Positions 26,675 through 35,218 of a stretch of 64,000 bases of DNA are shown piece after piece; within the stretch, counting starts at the first letter, position 1; each line of letters starts with the position of its first letter. This DNA comes from Streptomyces hayashii. Lineage in GTDB: Bacteria > Actinomycetota > Actinomycetes > Streptomycetales > Streptomycetaceae. Made by a program: the position numbers and the translations under genes. Under the pieces are notes generated by a model that was given only the letters and a program-made list of their open reading frames with translations, was not told the DNA's origin and searched no databases. The stretch covers positions 115,565 through 179,564 of the forward strand of contig NZ_JAHHIU010000080.1 of assembly GCF_024539815.1 (NCBI RefSeq). Reading direction: 5' to 3'.

Positions 26675-28099
26675 TCAGGGAGTCGCCGTGGCCGACGGCC
26701 GGGCGGAGTGTCCGGTGAGGTCTTCGGGCCGCAGGATCGTGTCCAGTCGATCGGCGGTGAGCATGCCGGCCTCGGCCGCGAGGTCCTTGACCGTGCGGCC
26801 GGTGGCCAGCGCCCGGCGGGCGAGTGCGGTGCCGGCGGCATAGCCGATGTGCGGGGCGAGTGCGGTGACCAGGCCGACGGAGCGGTGGACCGTGTCGCGG
26901 AGGTGTTCGCGGTTGGCGGTGATCCCGGGGACGCAGCGGGTCGCCAGGGTGTCGCAGGCCGCGCCCAGATGGCTCAGGGAGCGCAACAGGCTGTAGGCGA
27001 TGACGGGTTCGAAGGCATTGAGCTGGAGCTGTCCGGCCTCGGCGGCCATGGTGACGGTCAGATCGTTGCCGATGACCTCGAAGGCGACCTGGTTGACGAG
27101 TTCGGGGATCACCGGGTTGACCTTGCCGGGCATGATCGACGAACCCGCCTGCACCGGCGGCAGATTGATCTCACCGAGTCCGGTGCTGGGACCGGAGGAG
27201 GTCAGGCGCAGGTCGTTGCAGGTCTTGGAGAGTTTCACGGCCACACGCTTGAGGACGCCGGAGAGCTGGACGAAGGCGCCGCAGTCCTGGGTGGCCTCGA
27301 TGAAGTCGCCCGCGGGGCGGACGGGCTCGCCGCTGATCTCGGCGAGATACGCACAGGCGAGTCCGGCGTAGCGGGGGTGGCCGTTGATGCCGGTGCCGAT
27401 GGCCGTGCCGCCGAGGTTGGACTCCAGGAGCAGGGGGGCCGTCTCGGCCAGGCGTCGGCGGTCCTCCTCGATCATGACGGCGTAGGTGGTGAACTCCTGG
27501 CCCAGCGTCATGGGCACGGCGTCCTGGAGTTGCGTCCGCCCCATCTTCAGCACGTCGCCGAACTCCGCCGCCTTCTCGGCGAACGCCGTGGCCAGGCCGC
27601 CCAGCGAATCGCCGAGCCGGCGCAGTGAGGTGACCAGGGCCAGGCGGACGGCGGTGGGGTAGACGTCGTTGGTGCTCTGGCCGAGGTTGACGTGGTCGAG
27701 GGGATGGATCACGTCGTAGAGCCCGCGGGGGTGACCCAGGCGCTCCAGGGCCCGGTTGGCGATGACCTCGTTGGCGTTCATGTTCGTGGAGGTGCCGGCC
27801 CCTCCCTGGATCGGATCGACGACGAACTGCTCGTGCAGCCGTCCGGCGCGGATCTCCTGGCACGCGCCCATGATCGCGTCGGCGATGTCCGACGGCAGCA
27901 GGCCCAGGTCGCGGTTGGCTCGTGCGGCCGCCTGCTTGACCGCGGCCAGAGCGGCGATCAGATCGGGGAACCGGGCGATGGTCGCTCCGGTGATCGCGAA
28001 GTTCTCCACGGCCCGGACGGTGTGCACGCCGTAGTAGGCGTCCGCGGGCACCTCCTTGTCTCCGACCAGGTCGTGCTCGATGCGTGGTGCCTGCGCCAT
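26675..28099 (-). CDS. aspA: Aspartate ammonia-lyase
   Basis: A 474-residue member of the fumarase/aspartase superfamily, converting L-aspartate to fumarate and ammonia. The superfamily signature GSSIMPGKVNP is present at about 315-330, as are the conserved GQSTNDVYPT and GGTAIGTG loops that distinguish aspartase from argininosuccinate lyase. The ATG at 28099 follows GAGGAG; a longer frame upstream lacks homology. It diverges from a dicarboxylate symporter gene, with an Asp/Glu racemase and a GntR regulator beyond, so together they make an aspartate uptake and catabolism module. Its 3' end faces the tnsA end of the Tn7-like element. Confidence 0.93.
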   Translation of the reverse strand: MAQAPRIEHDLVGDKEVPADAYYGVHTVRAVENFAITGATIARFPDLIAALAAVKQAAARANRDLGLLPSDIADAIMGACQEIRAGRLHEQFVVDPIQGGAGTSTNMNANEVIANRALERLGHPRGLYDVIHPLDHVNLGQSTNDVYPTAVRLALVTSLRRLGDSLGGLATAFAEKAAEFGDVLKMGRTQLQDAVPMTLGQEFTTYAVMIEEDRRRLAETAPLLLESNLGGTAIGTGINGHPRYAGLACAYLAEISGEPVRPAGDFIEATQDCGAFVQLSGVLKRVAVKLSKTCNDLRLTSSGPSTGLGEINLPPVQAGSSIMPGKVNPVIPELVNQVAFEVIGNDLTVTMAAEAGQLQLNAFEPVIAYSLLRSLSHLGAACDTLATRCVPGITANREHLRDTVHRSVGLVTALAPHIGYAAGTALARRALATGRTVKDLAAEAGMLTADRLDTILRPEDLTGHSARPSATATP

Positions 28100-28207
28100 C
28101 CGATGCTCCTCGTCGCTGCCGCCGGACGTACGCCCGGGATGCCTGGCGCGGGCCCCCTTGACAGGTCGCCGCATCCGGGCTCAGTCTTACCGACCAACAC
28201 GCAGAAC

Positions 28208-28219
28208 GCAATATATTGC
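28208..28219. promoter_or_regulatory. Perfect palindrome, probable GntR operator
   Basis: GCAATATATTGC is a perfect 12-bp inverted repeat and strikingly AT-rich for this genome. It lies in the 137-bp divergent region between aspA and the symporter, 17 bp upstream of the symporter ATG. A nine-of-twelve match overlaps the start codon of the linked GntR gene. A FadR-type GntR repressor is the likely ligand, an inference from position and shared sequence. Confidence 0.6.
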
Positions 28220-28236
28220 ATATGGCAGGAGCCTTC

Positions 28237-29580
28237 ATGGTCACCGCACCCATCCCTCCCACCAGCGCGGACAGCTCACTGACCCGGCCCCCGGGCTTCG
28301 CGCGGCGATGTCTGAAGATGCCGATCGGCATCCAGTCGATCATCGCCGTCGGTCTGGGAGCCCTCATCGGATCCCTCGCCCCGTCGGCGGGCGAGCAGAT
28401 GAAGATCCTCGGGGACGTGTTCCTGAACCTGGTGCAGGTCGTCGTCCTGCCCCTGGTCTTCCCGCTCATCGTGCTGGGCATCGCCCGCATGGAGTCGGTC
28501 AAGAAGGTGGGCCGGATCGCCGGCAAGGCCATCCTCTACTTCGAGCTCGTCACCACCGTCATCCTGCTGATCGCGGTGGGCCTGGCCAAGTTCACCGGTA
28601 TCGGCAAGGGCGCCCCAGTCCACGGCGCCGACGCCAAGGACCTGGACGGACTGAGCCAGGGCGTCGACTTCCACGAGCTCGTCCTGCACGCCTTCCCGAA
28701 GAACGTCTTCGCCGCGTTCGGCGAGGGCAACCTGCTCGGCGCCATCGTCTTCGCCCTCCTCGTCGGCGTCGCCATGGCCGCGGTCGGAGAGAAGTCCGAG
28801 CCCTTCGCCTCCCTGCTGGAGTCCGTCGCAGCGGTGATGTTCAAGGTCGTCGGCTACGTCATCCGGATCGCGCCGCTGGGCGTGCTGGGCTTCATCTCCT
28901 ACGACGTCGCGTACTACGGCTTCGGCAACCTGCGCAGCCTGCTGGGCTTCATCGCCGTCGTCTACGCGGGACTGGTCATCGTCATCGGCGTGCTCTTCCC
29001 GCTCATCGCCGCGATCTATCGCATCCGGTACGTCGAACTGCTGAAGTCGATCGCCGGGCTGGCCGGGATCGCCTTCGTCACCCGCAGCTCCGAGTCGGTG
29101 CTGGCCCCCCTCATGGGCAGGTTGGAGGCGTTCGGCGTCAGCCGGTCGACGACCTCGTTCGTCGTCCCCCTCGGCTACTCCTTCAACACCGACGGCTCCG
29201 TCCTCTACCAGGCCGCCGCGCTGGTCTTCCTCGCCAACGCCTACGGCGCCGACACCTCCCTGCCCGCCCTGCTGCTCATGGTCGGCGTGCTGGTGATCCT
29301 CTCCAAGGGCATGGCCGGGGTCGCCTCCGCGTCCATCGTCGTCCTCATCGCCGCCGGCGACTCCGTCGGACTGCCCGCCGAAGGCATCGCGCTGCTCCTC
29401 GGCGTGGACTTCATCGTCGACATGGCGCGGACCGGCGTGAACGTCATCGGCAACTCGCTGGCGGCCGCGGTCGTCGACAGCTCCGAGAAGCGGGGTGAAG
29501 CCAGGCGCGGCAGCCGCGACACCGTCCGCACGCCCGCCGTGCCCGAGGCCACGGCCCCGGAGAAGGAACCCGCGCGGTGA
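28237..29580 (+). CDS. Dicarboxylate/amino acid:cation symporter (DAACS family)
   Basis: A 447-residue polytopic membrane transporter of the GltP/DctA family. Conserved substrate and ion-binding segments are visible: SFNTDGS (about residue 305; the family's hairpin-proximal NMDGT-type motif) and VDFIVDMARTGVNVIGN (about 400; the DR-x4-RT-x-NV-type motif). It should import aspartate, glutamate or a C4-dicarboxylate with protons or sodium. The ATG at 28237 is preceded by GGAG; TTG and ATG starts 15-21 bp upstream would overlap the palindrome. Its stop overlaps the racemase start as GTGA. Linkage with aspA suggests aspartate or fumarate as substrate. Confidence 0.92.
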   Translation: MVTAPIPPTSADSSLTRPPGFARRCLKMPIGIQSIIAVGLGALIGSLAPSAGEQMKILGDVFLNLVQVVVLPLVFPLIVLGIARMESVKKVGRIAGKAILYFELVTTVILLIAVGLAKFTGIGKGAPVHGADAKDLDGLSQGVDFHELVLHAFPKNVFAAFGEGNLLGAIVFALLVGVAMAAVGEKSEPFASLLESVAAVMFKVVGYVIRIAPLGVLGFISYDVAYYGFGNLRSLLGFIAVVYAGLVIVIGVLFPLIAAIYRIRYVELLKSIAGLAGIAFVTRSSESVLAPLMGRLEAFGVSRSTTSFVVPLGYSFNTDGSVLYQAAALVFLANAYGADTSLPALLLMVGVLVILSKGMAGVASASIVVLIAAGDSVGLPAEGIALLLGVDFIVDMARTGVNVIGNSLAAAVVDSSEKRGEARRGSRDTVRTPAVPEATAPEKEPAR

Positions 29581-30323
29581 GCAGTCCGGCACGTTCGAAC
29601 GAGGTCATCGGCATCCTGGGCGGCATGGGCCCGGCAGCCACCGCCGACTTCTACGCCAAGCTCGTCGCGACCACCCCGGGCTCCAGCGACCAGGACCACC
29701 TGCGCACGGTCATCTGGTCCGACCCCACCATCCCCGACCGCACCGAGGCCCTGCTGGGCGACGGCCCCGACCCCACCCCCTGGCTCCTCGACGGCAGCCG
29801 CGTCCTGCGCGAGGCCGGCGCCACCGTCATCGCCATCCCCTGCAACACCGCGCATGCCTTCGTCCCGCGCATCGAGGACCATGTCGGCCTGCCCATCGTT
29901 CACATGATCGGCGAAGTCGCCCGGCATCTGAGCACCATGAGCCCACGCATCCACACCGCCGGACTGCTCGCCACCGCCGGCACCGTCCGCGCCGGCCTGT
30001 ACGAGGAGTGGCTCGACCGCTTCGGGATCCGTCTGGCCCTGCCCGAGGAGGTCAGCCAGGAGCAGGAGGTCATGGCCGCCATCCGAGCGGTGAAAGCCGG
30101 GGCCCGCGACGACGCGACGACGACCGCACCGCTGGCCCACGCCGCACGGCGTCTGACCGAGCAGGGCGCGCAGGCCGTGATAGCCGGCTGCACCGAGATC
30201 CCGCTCGGGCTTCCCGCAGCGGCGGTGGACGTTCCCCTCGTCGACCCGGCGCTCGTACTGGCCCATGCCCTTGTCCGCCGGGCCACAACCGTGGGCCTGG
30301 CCGGACGCTCCGAGAACGGATGA
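29577..30323 (+). CDS. Aspartate/glutamate racemase family protein
   Basis: A 248-residue cofactor-independent racemase. The two catalytic cysteines lie in PCNTAH (about residue 85) and GCTEIPL (about residue 202), and the N-terminus has the typical GILGGMGPAAT strand and loop. It interconverts L- and D-aspartate or glutamate. The GTG start overlaps the symporter stop by four bases, so it is translationally coupled to uptake. Next to aspA, the likely job is to convert imported D-aspartate into the L form for deamination; direction and substrate are inferred. Confidence 0.9.
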   Translation: MSSPARSNEVIGILGGMGPAATADFYAKLVATTPGSSDQDHLRTVIWSDPTIPDRTEALLGDGPDPTPWLLDGSRVLREAGATVIAIPCNTAHAFVPRIEDHVGLPIVHMIGEVARHLSTMSPRIHTAGLLATAGTVRAGLYEEWLDRFGIRLALPEEVSQEQEVMAAIRAVKAGARDDATTTAPLAHAARRLTEQGAQAVIAGCTEIPLGLPAAAVDVPLVDPALVLAHALVRRATTVGLAGRSENG

Positions 30324-30348
30324 GGCGAGGAGCGGCGATGTACTGTAC

Positions 30349-30360
30349 GCAATATGTCAC
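30349..30360. promoter_or_regulatory. Operator-like site over the gntR start codon
   Basis: GCAATATGTCAC matches nine of twelve positions of the palindrome at 28208 and contains the ATG of the regulator gene. A repressor bound here would block its own translation-initiation region or transcription start, consistent with autoregulation. Confidence 0.42.
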
Positions 30361-31040
30361 TCGACAGCCCCGTCTCCCGCCGTCTTCTCAGCGACGAGGT
30401 CTTCCACCGTCTGCGCGACTCCATCGTGCGCGGCGAACTCGTCCCCGGCGAAAAGGTCAAGGACGGTGAGCTCGCCGAGCGCCTCGGCCTCAGCCGCACC
30501 CCGGTGCGGGAGGCGCTCGCCCGGCTCGCCGACATCGGCCTGGTCGAGTCCAAGCCGGGCGTCTATACGCGCATCACCACACTCAACCGCCGTGACGTCG
30601 AGAAGACCCTCGCGGTCCTGCGCTCTCTCGATCAGTTGGCCGTGGAGACGGCCGTGCCGGTCATGACGGAGCAGGACTTCCAGGTCATGCGCGAGGCCAA
30701 CCGCGCCTTCGAACTGGCCGTCGCCGCCAATGACACCGCCGCCGCGCTCGCGGCCGACGACCGCTTCCACGCCGTGCCGATCGCGGCCGCGGACAACCCC
30801 GTGCTGAGCCGGATCGTCGAGCAGCTCCACCCGCAGATCCACCGCATCCTCCACCGGAAGTTCTCCACACTCCTCGGCGGCCGCAACACCATCGAGCACC
30901 ACGACCAGCTCGTGGAGGTCTGCGCCACCGGTGACGCCCGTTCCGCCGCCGAGCTGTCCGGACGGCACTGGTCCGAACTCGGCGGACAGATCAACGACCT
31001 GTTCGACGCCAACCAGTTCGCCGAGGCGGCCGCGGAGTAG
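30354..31040 (+). CDS. GntR-family (FadR/FCD) transcriptional regulator
   Basis: A 228-residue regulator. Residues about 10-75 form the winged helix (LRDSIVRGELVPGEKVKDGE, then LGLSRTPVREALARL), and residues about 90-220 the all-helical FCD ligand domain with histidine-rich positions that usually hold a metal and a carboxylate effector. It lies 30 bp after the racemase on the same strand. No Shine-Dalgarno sequence lies at normal spacing before the ATG; the nearest, GGCGAGGAG, is 17 bp away, so it may be leaderless or weakly translated. It probably controls the aspartate module through the GCAATAT-type sites. Confidence 0.9.
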   Translation: MSLDSPVSRRLLSDEVFHRLRDSIVRGELVPGEKVKDGELAERLGLSRTPVREALARLADIGLVESKPGVYTRITTLNRRDVEKTLAVLRSLDQLAVETAVPVMTEQDFQVMREANRAFELAVAANDTAAALAADDRFHAVPIAAADNPVLSRIVEQLHPQIHRILHRKFSTLLGGRNTIEHHDQLVEVCATGDARSAAELSGRHWSELGGQINDLFDANQFAEAAAE

Positions 31041-31070
31041 GCGTCCGTTCTCTGCGGGATCCTCGCCTCT

Positions 31071-31090
31071 CACCTCACCTCACCTCACCT
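31071..31090 (+). repeat. CACCT tandem repeat, four copies
   Basis: Four exact copies of the pentamer CACCT lie 30 bp after the regulator stop and run directly into the stem of a hairpin. Such slippage-prone repeats vary between strains; no function is evident. Confidence 0.8.
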
Positions 31091-31108
31091 CGCCGTGGCA
31101 CGGCGAGG
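31088..31108 (+). terminator. Hairpin terminator after the gntR gene
   Basis: CCTCGCCG and CGGCGAGG form a perfect eight-base-pair stem with a five-base loop, about 48 bp after the stop codon. There is no U-tract, which is usual for Streptomyces terminators. Confidence 0.55.
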
Positions 31109-31248
31109 CGGCTGCCGCGTTCATGGCGGGGCCGTCACCGCCGAGGATGTCCGGCCCCGTGACGACGGCACACACCTCATGACCCGGCGTCGGCGCAGGT
31201 CGTCGACGTGACCTGGTGCCGGACGGCGAGACCGGTCACACTTCCGCT

Positions 31249-32094
31249 ATGACGGCCGACCCGGGGCTGTTCGGCCCGACGAGCGTGACCTGGCAGACGC
31301 ACGGCGACCCGATGATGTGGGTCGCCGGGATCCGGGCGCTCTACCTCCAGGCGCTGCACCCGCGAGCGGTGCGCGGCGTCATGCAGAACTCCGACTTCCG
31401 GCGGGACGCGTGGGGCCGGCTGATGCGCACCGCCGACTTCGTCGGCACCACCACCTACGGCACCGCCGAGGCCGCCGAGAAGGCGGGCGCCCGCGTCCGC
31501 CGGATCCACCGCCTGCTGGGCGCGACCGACCCGGACACCGGGGAGCGCTACGGAGTCGACGAACCCGCACTGCTGCTGTGGGTGCACTGCGCCGAGATCG
31601 ACTCCTATCTGCACGTCCTGGGCCGTTCCGGCTACCCGCTCTCCGACGCGGCCGCCGACCGCTACATCGGCGAACACCGCGTCAGCGCCCGCCTGGTGGG
31701 GCTCGACCCGGACACCGTGCCCGGCGACCGGGCCGCCATGGAGGCGTACTTCGAGAAGGTGCGCCCCGAACTCGCCGCCGGAGCCGAGGCGCGCGCGGTG
31801 GACGACTTCCTGCTCCGGCCGCCGACCCACCCGTTGCTCGTCCCGGCGCGCGCCCTGCTGTGGCGGCGGGTGGCGCAGCTGGCGTACGCCTCGCTGCCGC
31901 CGTACGCCCACGAGCTGTACGGCAGGCGCGCCCCCGAACCCGCCGCCGTCACGCGGCGGTTGCGTGCCGCCGGCGCCGTGCTGCGCTGTGTTCCCGCAGG
32001 CATTCGCTGGCAGCTCCCGCCCAAGCACATCCTGCGGGCCATGGACAGACTCGGCCCCGAAGCCCGTCCGGCACCGTACAAGGCCCGGCCGTAG
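31249..32094 (+). CDS. MpaB/DUF2236-family oxygenase-like protein
   Basis: A 281-residue protein of the DUF2236 family, named after the fungal mycophenolate oxygenase MpaB and related to latex-clearing Lcp b-type haem oxygenases. Typical segments are ALYLQALHPRAVRGVMQNSD near the N-terminus and LLLWVHCAEIDSY in the middle, supplying conserved H and HC residues; the second histidine position is compatible with haem ligation. The ATG at 31249 gives the usual N-terminus; a GTG at 31216 is the alternative. The ribosome-binding site is weak. The substrate is unknown; actinobacterial homologues often adjoin lipid or terpenoid oxidation genes. Confidence 0.82.
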   Translation: MTADPGLFGPTSVTWQTHGDPMMWVAGIRALYLQALHPRAVRGVMQNSDFRRDAWGRLMRTADFVGTTTYGTAEAAEKAGARVRRIHRLLGATDPDTGERYGVDEPALLLWVHCAEIDSYLHVLGRSGYPLSDAAADRYIGEHRVSARLVGLDPDTVPGDRAAMEAYFEKVRPELAAGAEARAVDDFLLRPPTHPLLVPARALLWRRVAQLAYASLPPYAHELYGRRAPEPAAVTRRLRAAGAVLRCVPAGIRWQLPPKHILRAMDRLGPEARPAPYKARP

Positions 32095-32313
32095 GCCTCC
32101 CCGCGCGGACCCGCGCGGCTCACGGCGCCATCGCCGGCCGGGCGGGGGGCGCGGCGTCGAAGAGGCACCTCCTCCGGCCGCGTGCCGCGCACCGGCCCCT
32201 CTCGGCGTGGGCGCCCGGGCGCTGCACGGCCGGGCCCGCCAGGGCGGTCCGGCTCAGGGGGCCGTGAGCGACCGCCTCTGGCCGACCTTGATCGGCTCGT
32301 GTTACGAAGAACC

Positions 32314-33933
32314 ATGCCTGCACACGAGGGACACCACGGACAGGACCGCGCGTACGACGTCGTCGTCGTGGGCGGCGGCCACAACGGTCTGGTCGCGGCC
32401 GCCTATCTGGCCAGGGCCGGGCGGTCGGTGCTGGTGCTGGAACGGCTGGACCACACCGGCGGCGCGGCCGTCTCCACCCGCCCCTTCACCGGCGTCGACG
32501 CCCGGCTGTCCCGGTACTCGTACCTGGTCAGCCTGCTTCCGTCGAAGATCGTGCGGGATCTGGGGCTGCGCTTCCACGTCCGCAGCCGCACGATCTCCTC
32601 GTACACGCCCGTGGAGCGCGCCGGGCGGTCCACCGGGCTCCTGGTGGGAGGGGGCGAGGAACGCACCCGCGAGGCGTTCGCGCGCCTCACGGGCGGCGAG
32701 CGCGAGTACGCGGCCTGGGAGCGGTTCTACGGCATGACCGGGCGCGTCGCCCAGCGGGTCTTCCCCACGCTCACCGAGCCGCTGCCCACCCGCGAGGAAC
32801 TGCGCCGCACGGTCGACGACGAGGAGGCCTGGCGGACCCTGTTCGAGGAGCCGATCGGCGCGGCCGTCGAGGAGCGCTTCGCCGACGACCTCGTGCGGGG
32901 CGTGGTCCTCACCGACGCCCTCATCGGCACCTTCGCCGACGCCCACGATCCCTCCCTCCGGCAGAACCGCTGCTTCCTCTACCACGTCATCGGCGGCGGC
33001 ACGGGAGCGTGGGACGTCCCCGTCGGCGGGATGGGCGCCCTCACCGACGCCCTGGCCGCCGCCGCCCGGGACGCGGGCGCGGTGCTCGCCACCGGACACG
33101 AGGCCGTACGGATCGACACGGACGGCCGTACCGCCGAGGTCGCCTACCGCAGCGCCGACGGCGTGGGCCTCGTCGCCGCCCGGCACGTCCTGGTGAACGC
33201 CTCACCGCAGGCGCTGGCGGCCCTCACCGGCGACGAGCCGCCCGCCCCCGCGGAGGGCGCCCAGCTCAAGGTGAACATGCTGCTCAAGCGGTTGCCGAGG
33301 CTGCGCGACAGCTCCGTCGACCCGCGCGAGGCCTTCGCCGGGACCTTCCACATCGCGGAAGGGTACGAGCAGCTCGCGGCCGCCCACGCCCAGGCCGCCG
33401 CCGGCGGGCTGCCGGCCGCCCCGCCCTCCGAGATCTACTGCCACTCGCTGACCGACCCGTCGATCCTCGGCGCGGACCTCGCCGCGGCGGGATACCAGAC
33501 GCTGACGCTGTTCGGGCTGCACACGCCGGCCCGGCTCTTCCGCGCGGACAACGACGGCGTGCGCGAGCAACTGCTGCGGTCGACGCTGGCCCAGCTCGAC
33601 GCGCAGCTGGCCGAACCCCTCGCCGACTGTCTGGCCCTCGACGCCGACGGCCGTCCCTGCATCGAGGCGAGGACGCCGCTGGACCTGGAGCGCGACCTCG
33701 GACTGCCGGGCGGCAACATCTTCCACCGCGAACTGTCCTGGCCGTACGCGGCCGACGGCGCGGGCCGCTGGGGCGTGGAGACCCGGCACGGCAACGTGCT
33801 GCTGTGCGGGGCCGGCGCGGTGCGCGGGGGAGGGGTGAGCGGAGTCCCGGGGCACAACGCGGCGATGGCCGTGCTGGAGCGGGGGACGGCGGGCGAGCGG
33901 TCCCGGGAGCGGGGGCCGCGGTCCCGGCCGTAG
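32314..33933 (+). CDS. FAD-dependent phytoene desaturase-like oxidoreductase
   Basis: A 539-residue flavoprotein. The dinucleotide-binding motif is VVVGGGHNGLVAAAYLARAG near residue 15, followed by the VLVLERLDHTGGAAVS strand, and a C-terminal FAD motif (LLCGAGAVRGGGVSGVPGHN). This is the CrtI/phytoene dehydrogenase superfamily (all-trans-retinol saturase-like subgroup), but no carotenoid genes are near, so another polyisoprenoid, sterol or amine substrate is possible. The ATG at 32314 was chosen because the Rossmann homology starts 14 residues later; the longer open frame upstream is unsupported. Its stop codon lies inside a short tandem repeat. Confidence 0.88.
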   Translation: MPAHEGHHGQDRAYDVVVVGGGHNGLVAAAYLARAGRSVLVLERLDHTGGAAVSTRPFTGVDARLSRYSYLVSLLPSKIVRDLGLRFHVRSRTISSYTPVERAGRSTGLLVGGGEERTREAFARLTGGEREYAAWERFYGMTGRVAQRVFPTLTEPLPTREELRRTVDDEEAWRTLFEEPIGAAVEERFADDLVRGVVLTDALIGTFADAHDPSLRQNRCFLYHVIGGGTGAWDVPVGGMGALTDALAAAARDAGAVLATGHEAVRIDTDGRTAEVAYRSADGVGLVAARHVLVNASPQALAALTGDEPPAPAEGAQLKVNMLLKRLPRLRDSSVDPREAFAGTFHIAEGYEQLAAAHAQAAAGGLPAAPPSEIYCHSLTDPSILGADLAAAGYQTLTLFGLHTPARLFRADNDGVREQLLRSTLAQLDAQLAEPLADCLALDADGRPCIEARTPLDLERDLGLPGGNIFHRELSWPYAADGAGRWGVETRHGNVLLCGAGAVRGGGVSGVPGHNAAMAVLERGTAGERSRERGPRSRP

Positions 33934-33961
33934 CCCCGTAGCCCCGTAGCCCCGTAGCCCC
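33930..33961 (+). repeat. GTAGCCCC tandem repeat, four copies
   Basis: Four exact copies of an octamer begin within the last codons of the oxidoreductase gene; its TAG stop is part of the first copy. A repeat-number change would leave the protein unchanged because the stop lies in the first unit. It resembles replication-slippage sequence; no function is apparent. Confidence 0.85.
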
Positions 33962-34049
33962 GTGGCGTCCGTGACGCCTGTTGTGCCCGTGGCGTACGGG
34001 GCGTGGTCGCTGAGCCGGAACGGGTCGCGGCGCATGTCTCGCGCAAGAA

Positions 34050-34066
34050 TCTGACGGTGTATCAGA
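34050..34066. promoter_or_regulatory. TetR-type operator candidate TCTGAC-N5-ATCAGA
   Basis: TCTGACGGTGTATCAGA is an 11-of-12-symmetric inverted repeat 42 bp upstream of the nitronate monooxygenase-like start. The same arms, spacer length and AAGAA/AAAA flanks recur at 42553-42569 between the fadD and crotonase genes, which argues for one shared regulator. Ligand and regulator are unknown, and no TetR gene lies in the window. Confidence 0.6.
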
Positions 34067-34108
34067 AAAGGTCTTCCGTCGTCCGCGCCGCTGCGGCATC
34101 CTGCGCCC

Positions 34109-35218
34109 ATGCAGACGGAGCTGAGCACACAACTGGGAGTCGAGCACGCCGTCTTCGGCTTCACGCCGTTCCCCGCCGTCGCCGCGGCCATCAGCCGCGC
34201 GGGCGGCTTCGGCGTGCTCGGCGCGGTCCGGTACACCGCCCCCGACGACCTCAAACGCGACCTCGACTGGATCGAGGCCCACGTCGACGGCAAGCCGTAC
34301 GGACTCGACGTCGTCATGCCCGCCAAGAAGGTCGAGGGCGTGAGCGAGGCGGACGTCGAGGCGATGATCCCCGAAGGTCACCGGCACTTCGTGCGGGACA
34401 CCCTCGCCAAGTACGGCGTCCCCGAGCTGGCCGAGGGCGAGGCCTCCGGGTGGCGGATCACCGGCTGGATGGAACAGGTCGCCCGCAGTCAGCTCGACGT
34501 GGCGTTCGACTATCCGATCCGGCTGCTGGCCAACGCCCTCGGCTCGCCGCCCGCCGACGTCGTCGCCCGCGCCCACGAGCAGGACGTCCTCGTCGCCGCG
34601 CTCGCCGGGAGCGCCCGGCACGCCCGCAAGCACCAGCAGGCCGGCATCGACGTCGTGGTCGCCCAGGGATACGAGGCGGGCGGTCACACCGGCGAGATCG
34701 CCTCCATGGTGCTCACCCCGGAGGTCGTCGAGGCCGTGGACCCGCTGCCCGTGCTCGCCGCCGGCGGCATCGGCAGCGGCCGGCAGGCGGCCGCCGCCCT
34801 CGCGCTCGGCGCCCAGGGCGTATGGCTCGGGTCCGTCTGGCTGACCACCTCCGAGGCCGACCTGCACTCGCCCGCCCTCACCCGCAAGCTCCTCGCGGCC
34901 GGCTCCGGCGACACGGTCCGCTCCCGCGCGCTGACCGGTAAACCCGCCCGCCAGCTGCGCACCGAGTGGACCGACGCCTGGGACGACCCCGACGGACCCG
35001 GCGCCCTCCCGATGCCCCTGCAGGGCCTGCTCGTCGCCGACGCCGTCTCCCGGATCCAGAAGCACGAGGTCGACCCCCTGCTCGGGACGCCCGTCGGCCA
35101 GATCGTCGGCCGGATGAACGACGTCCGCAGCGTCCAGGCGGTCTTCGACGACCTCACCCGCGGCTTCGAACAGGCCGTGGACCGCGTCAACCGCATCGCC
35201 GGAAGGAGCGGCCAGTGA
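34109..35218 (+). CDS. Nitronate monooxygenase-like flavin-dependent enzyme
   Basis: A 369-residue TIM-barrel FMN enzyme of the nitronate monooxygenase / enoyl reductase-like family. Conserved phosphate-binding loops are visible (QGYEAGGHTGEIASM near residue 190, and AAGGIGSGRQAAAALALGAQ near 220). In actinobacteria such enzymes are often linked to acyl-CoA or sterol catabolism, and the mycobacterial cholesterol regulon contains a homologue. The ATG at 34109 is 42 bp from an inverted repeat. Its stop overlaps the next acyl-CoA synthetase as GTGA, so the two are translationally coupled. Whether it oxidises a nitronate or an acyl-CoA intermediate cannot be told. Confidence 0.86.
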   Translation: MQTELSTQLGVEHAVFGFTPFPAVAAAISRAGGFGVLGAVRYTAPDDLKRDLDWIEAHVDGKPYGLDVVMPAKKVEGVSEADVEAMIPEGHRHFVRDTLAKYGVPELAEGEASGWRITGWMEQVARSQLDVAFDYPIRLLANALGSPPADVVARAHEQDVLVAALAGSARHARKHQQAGIDVVVAQGYEAGGHTGEIASMVLTPEVVEAVDPLPVLAAGGIGSGRQAAAALALGAQGVWLGSVWLTTSEADLHSPALTRKLLAAGSGDTVRSRALTGKPARQLRTEWTDAWDDPDGPGALPMPLQGLLVADAVSRIQKHEVDPLLGTPVGQIVGRMNDVRSVQAVFDDLTRGFEQAVDRVNRIAGRSGQ

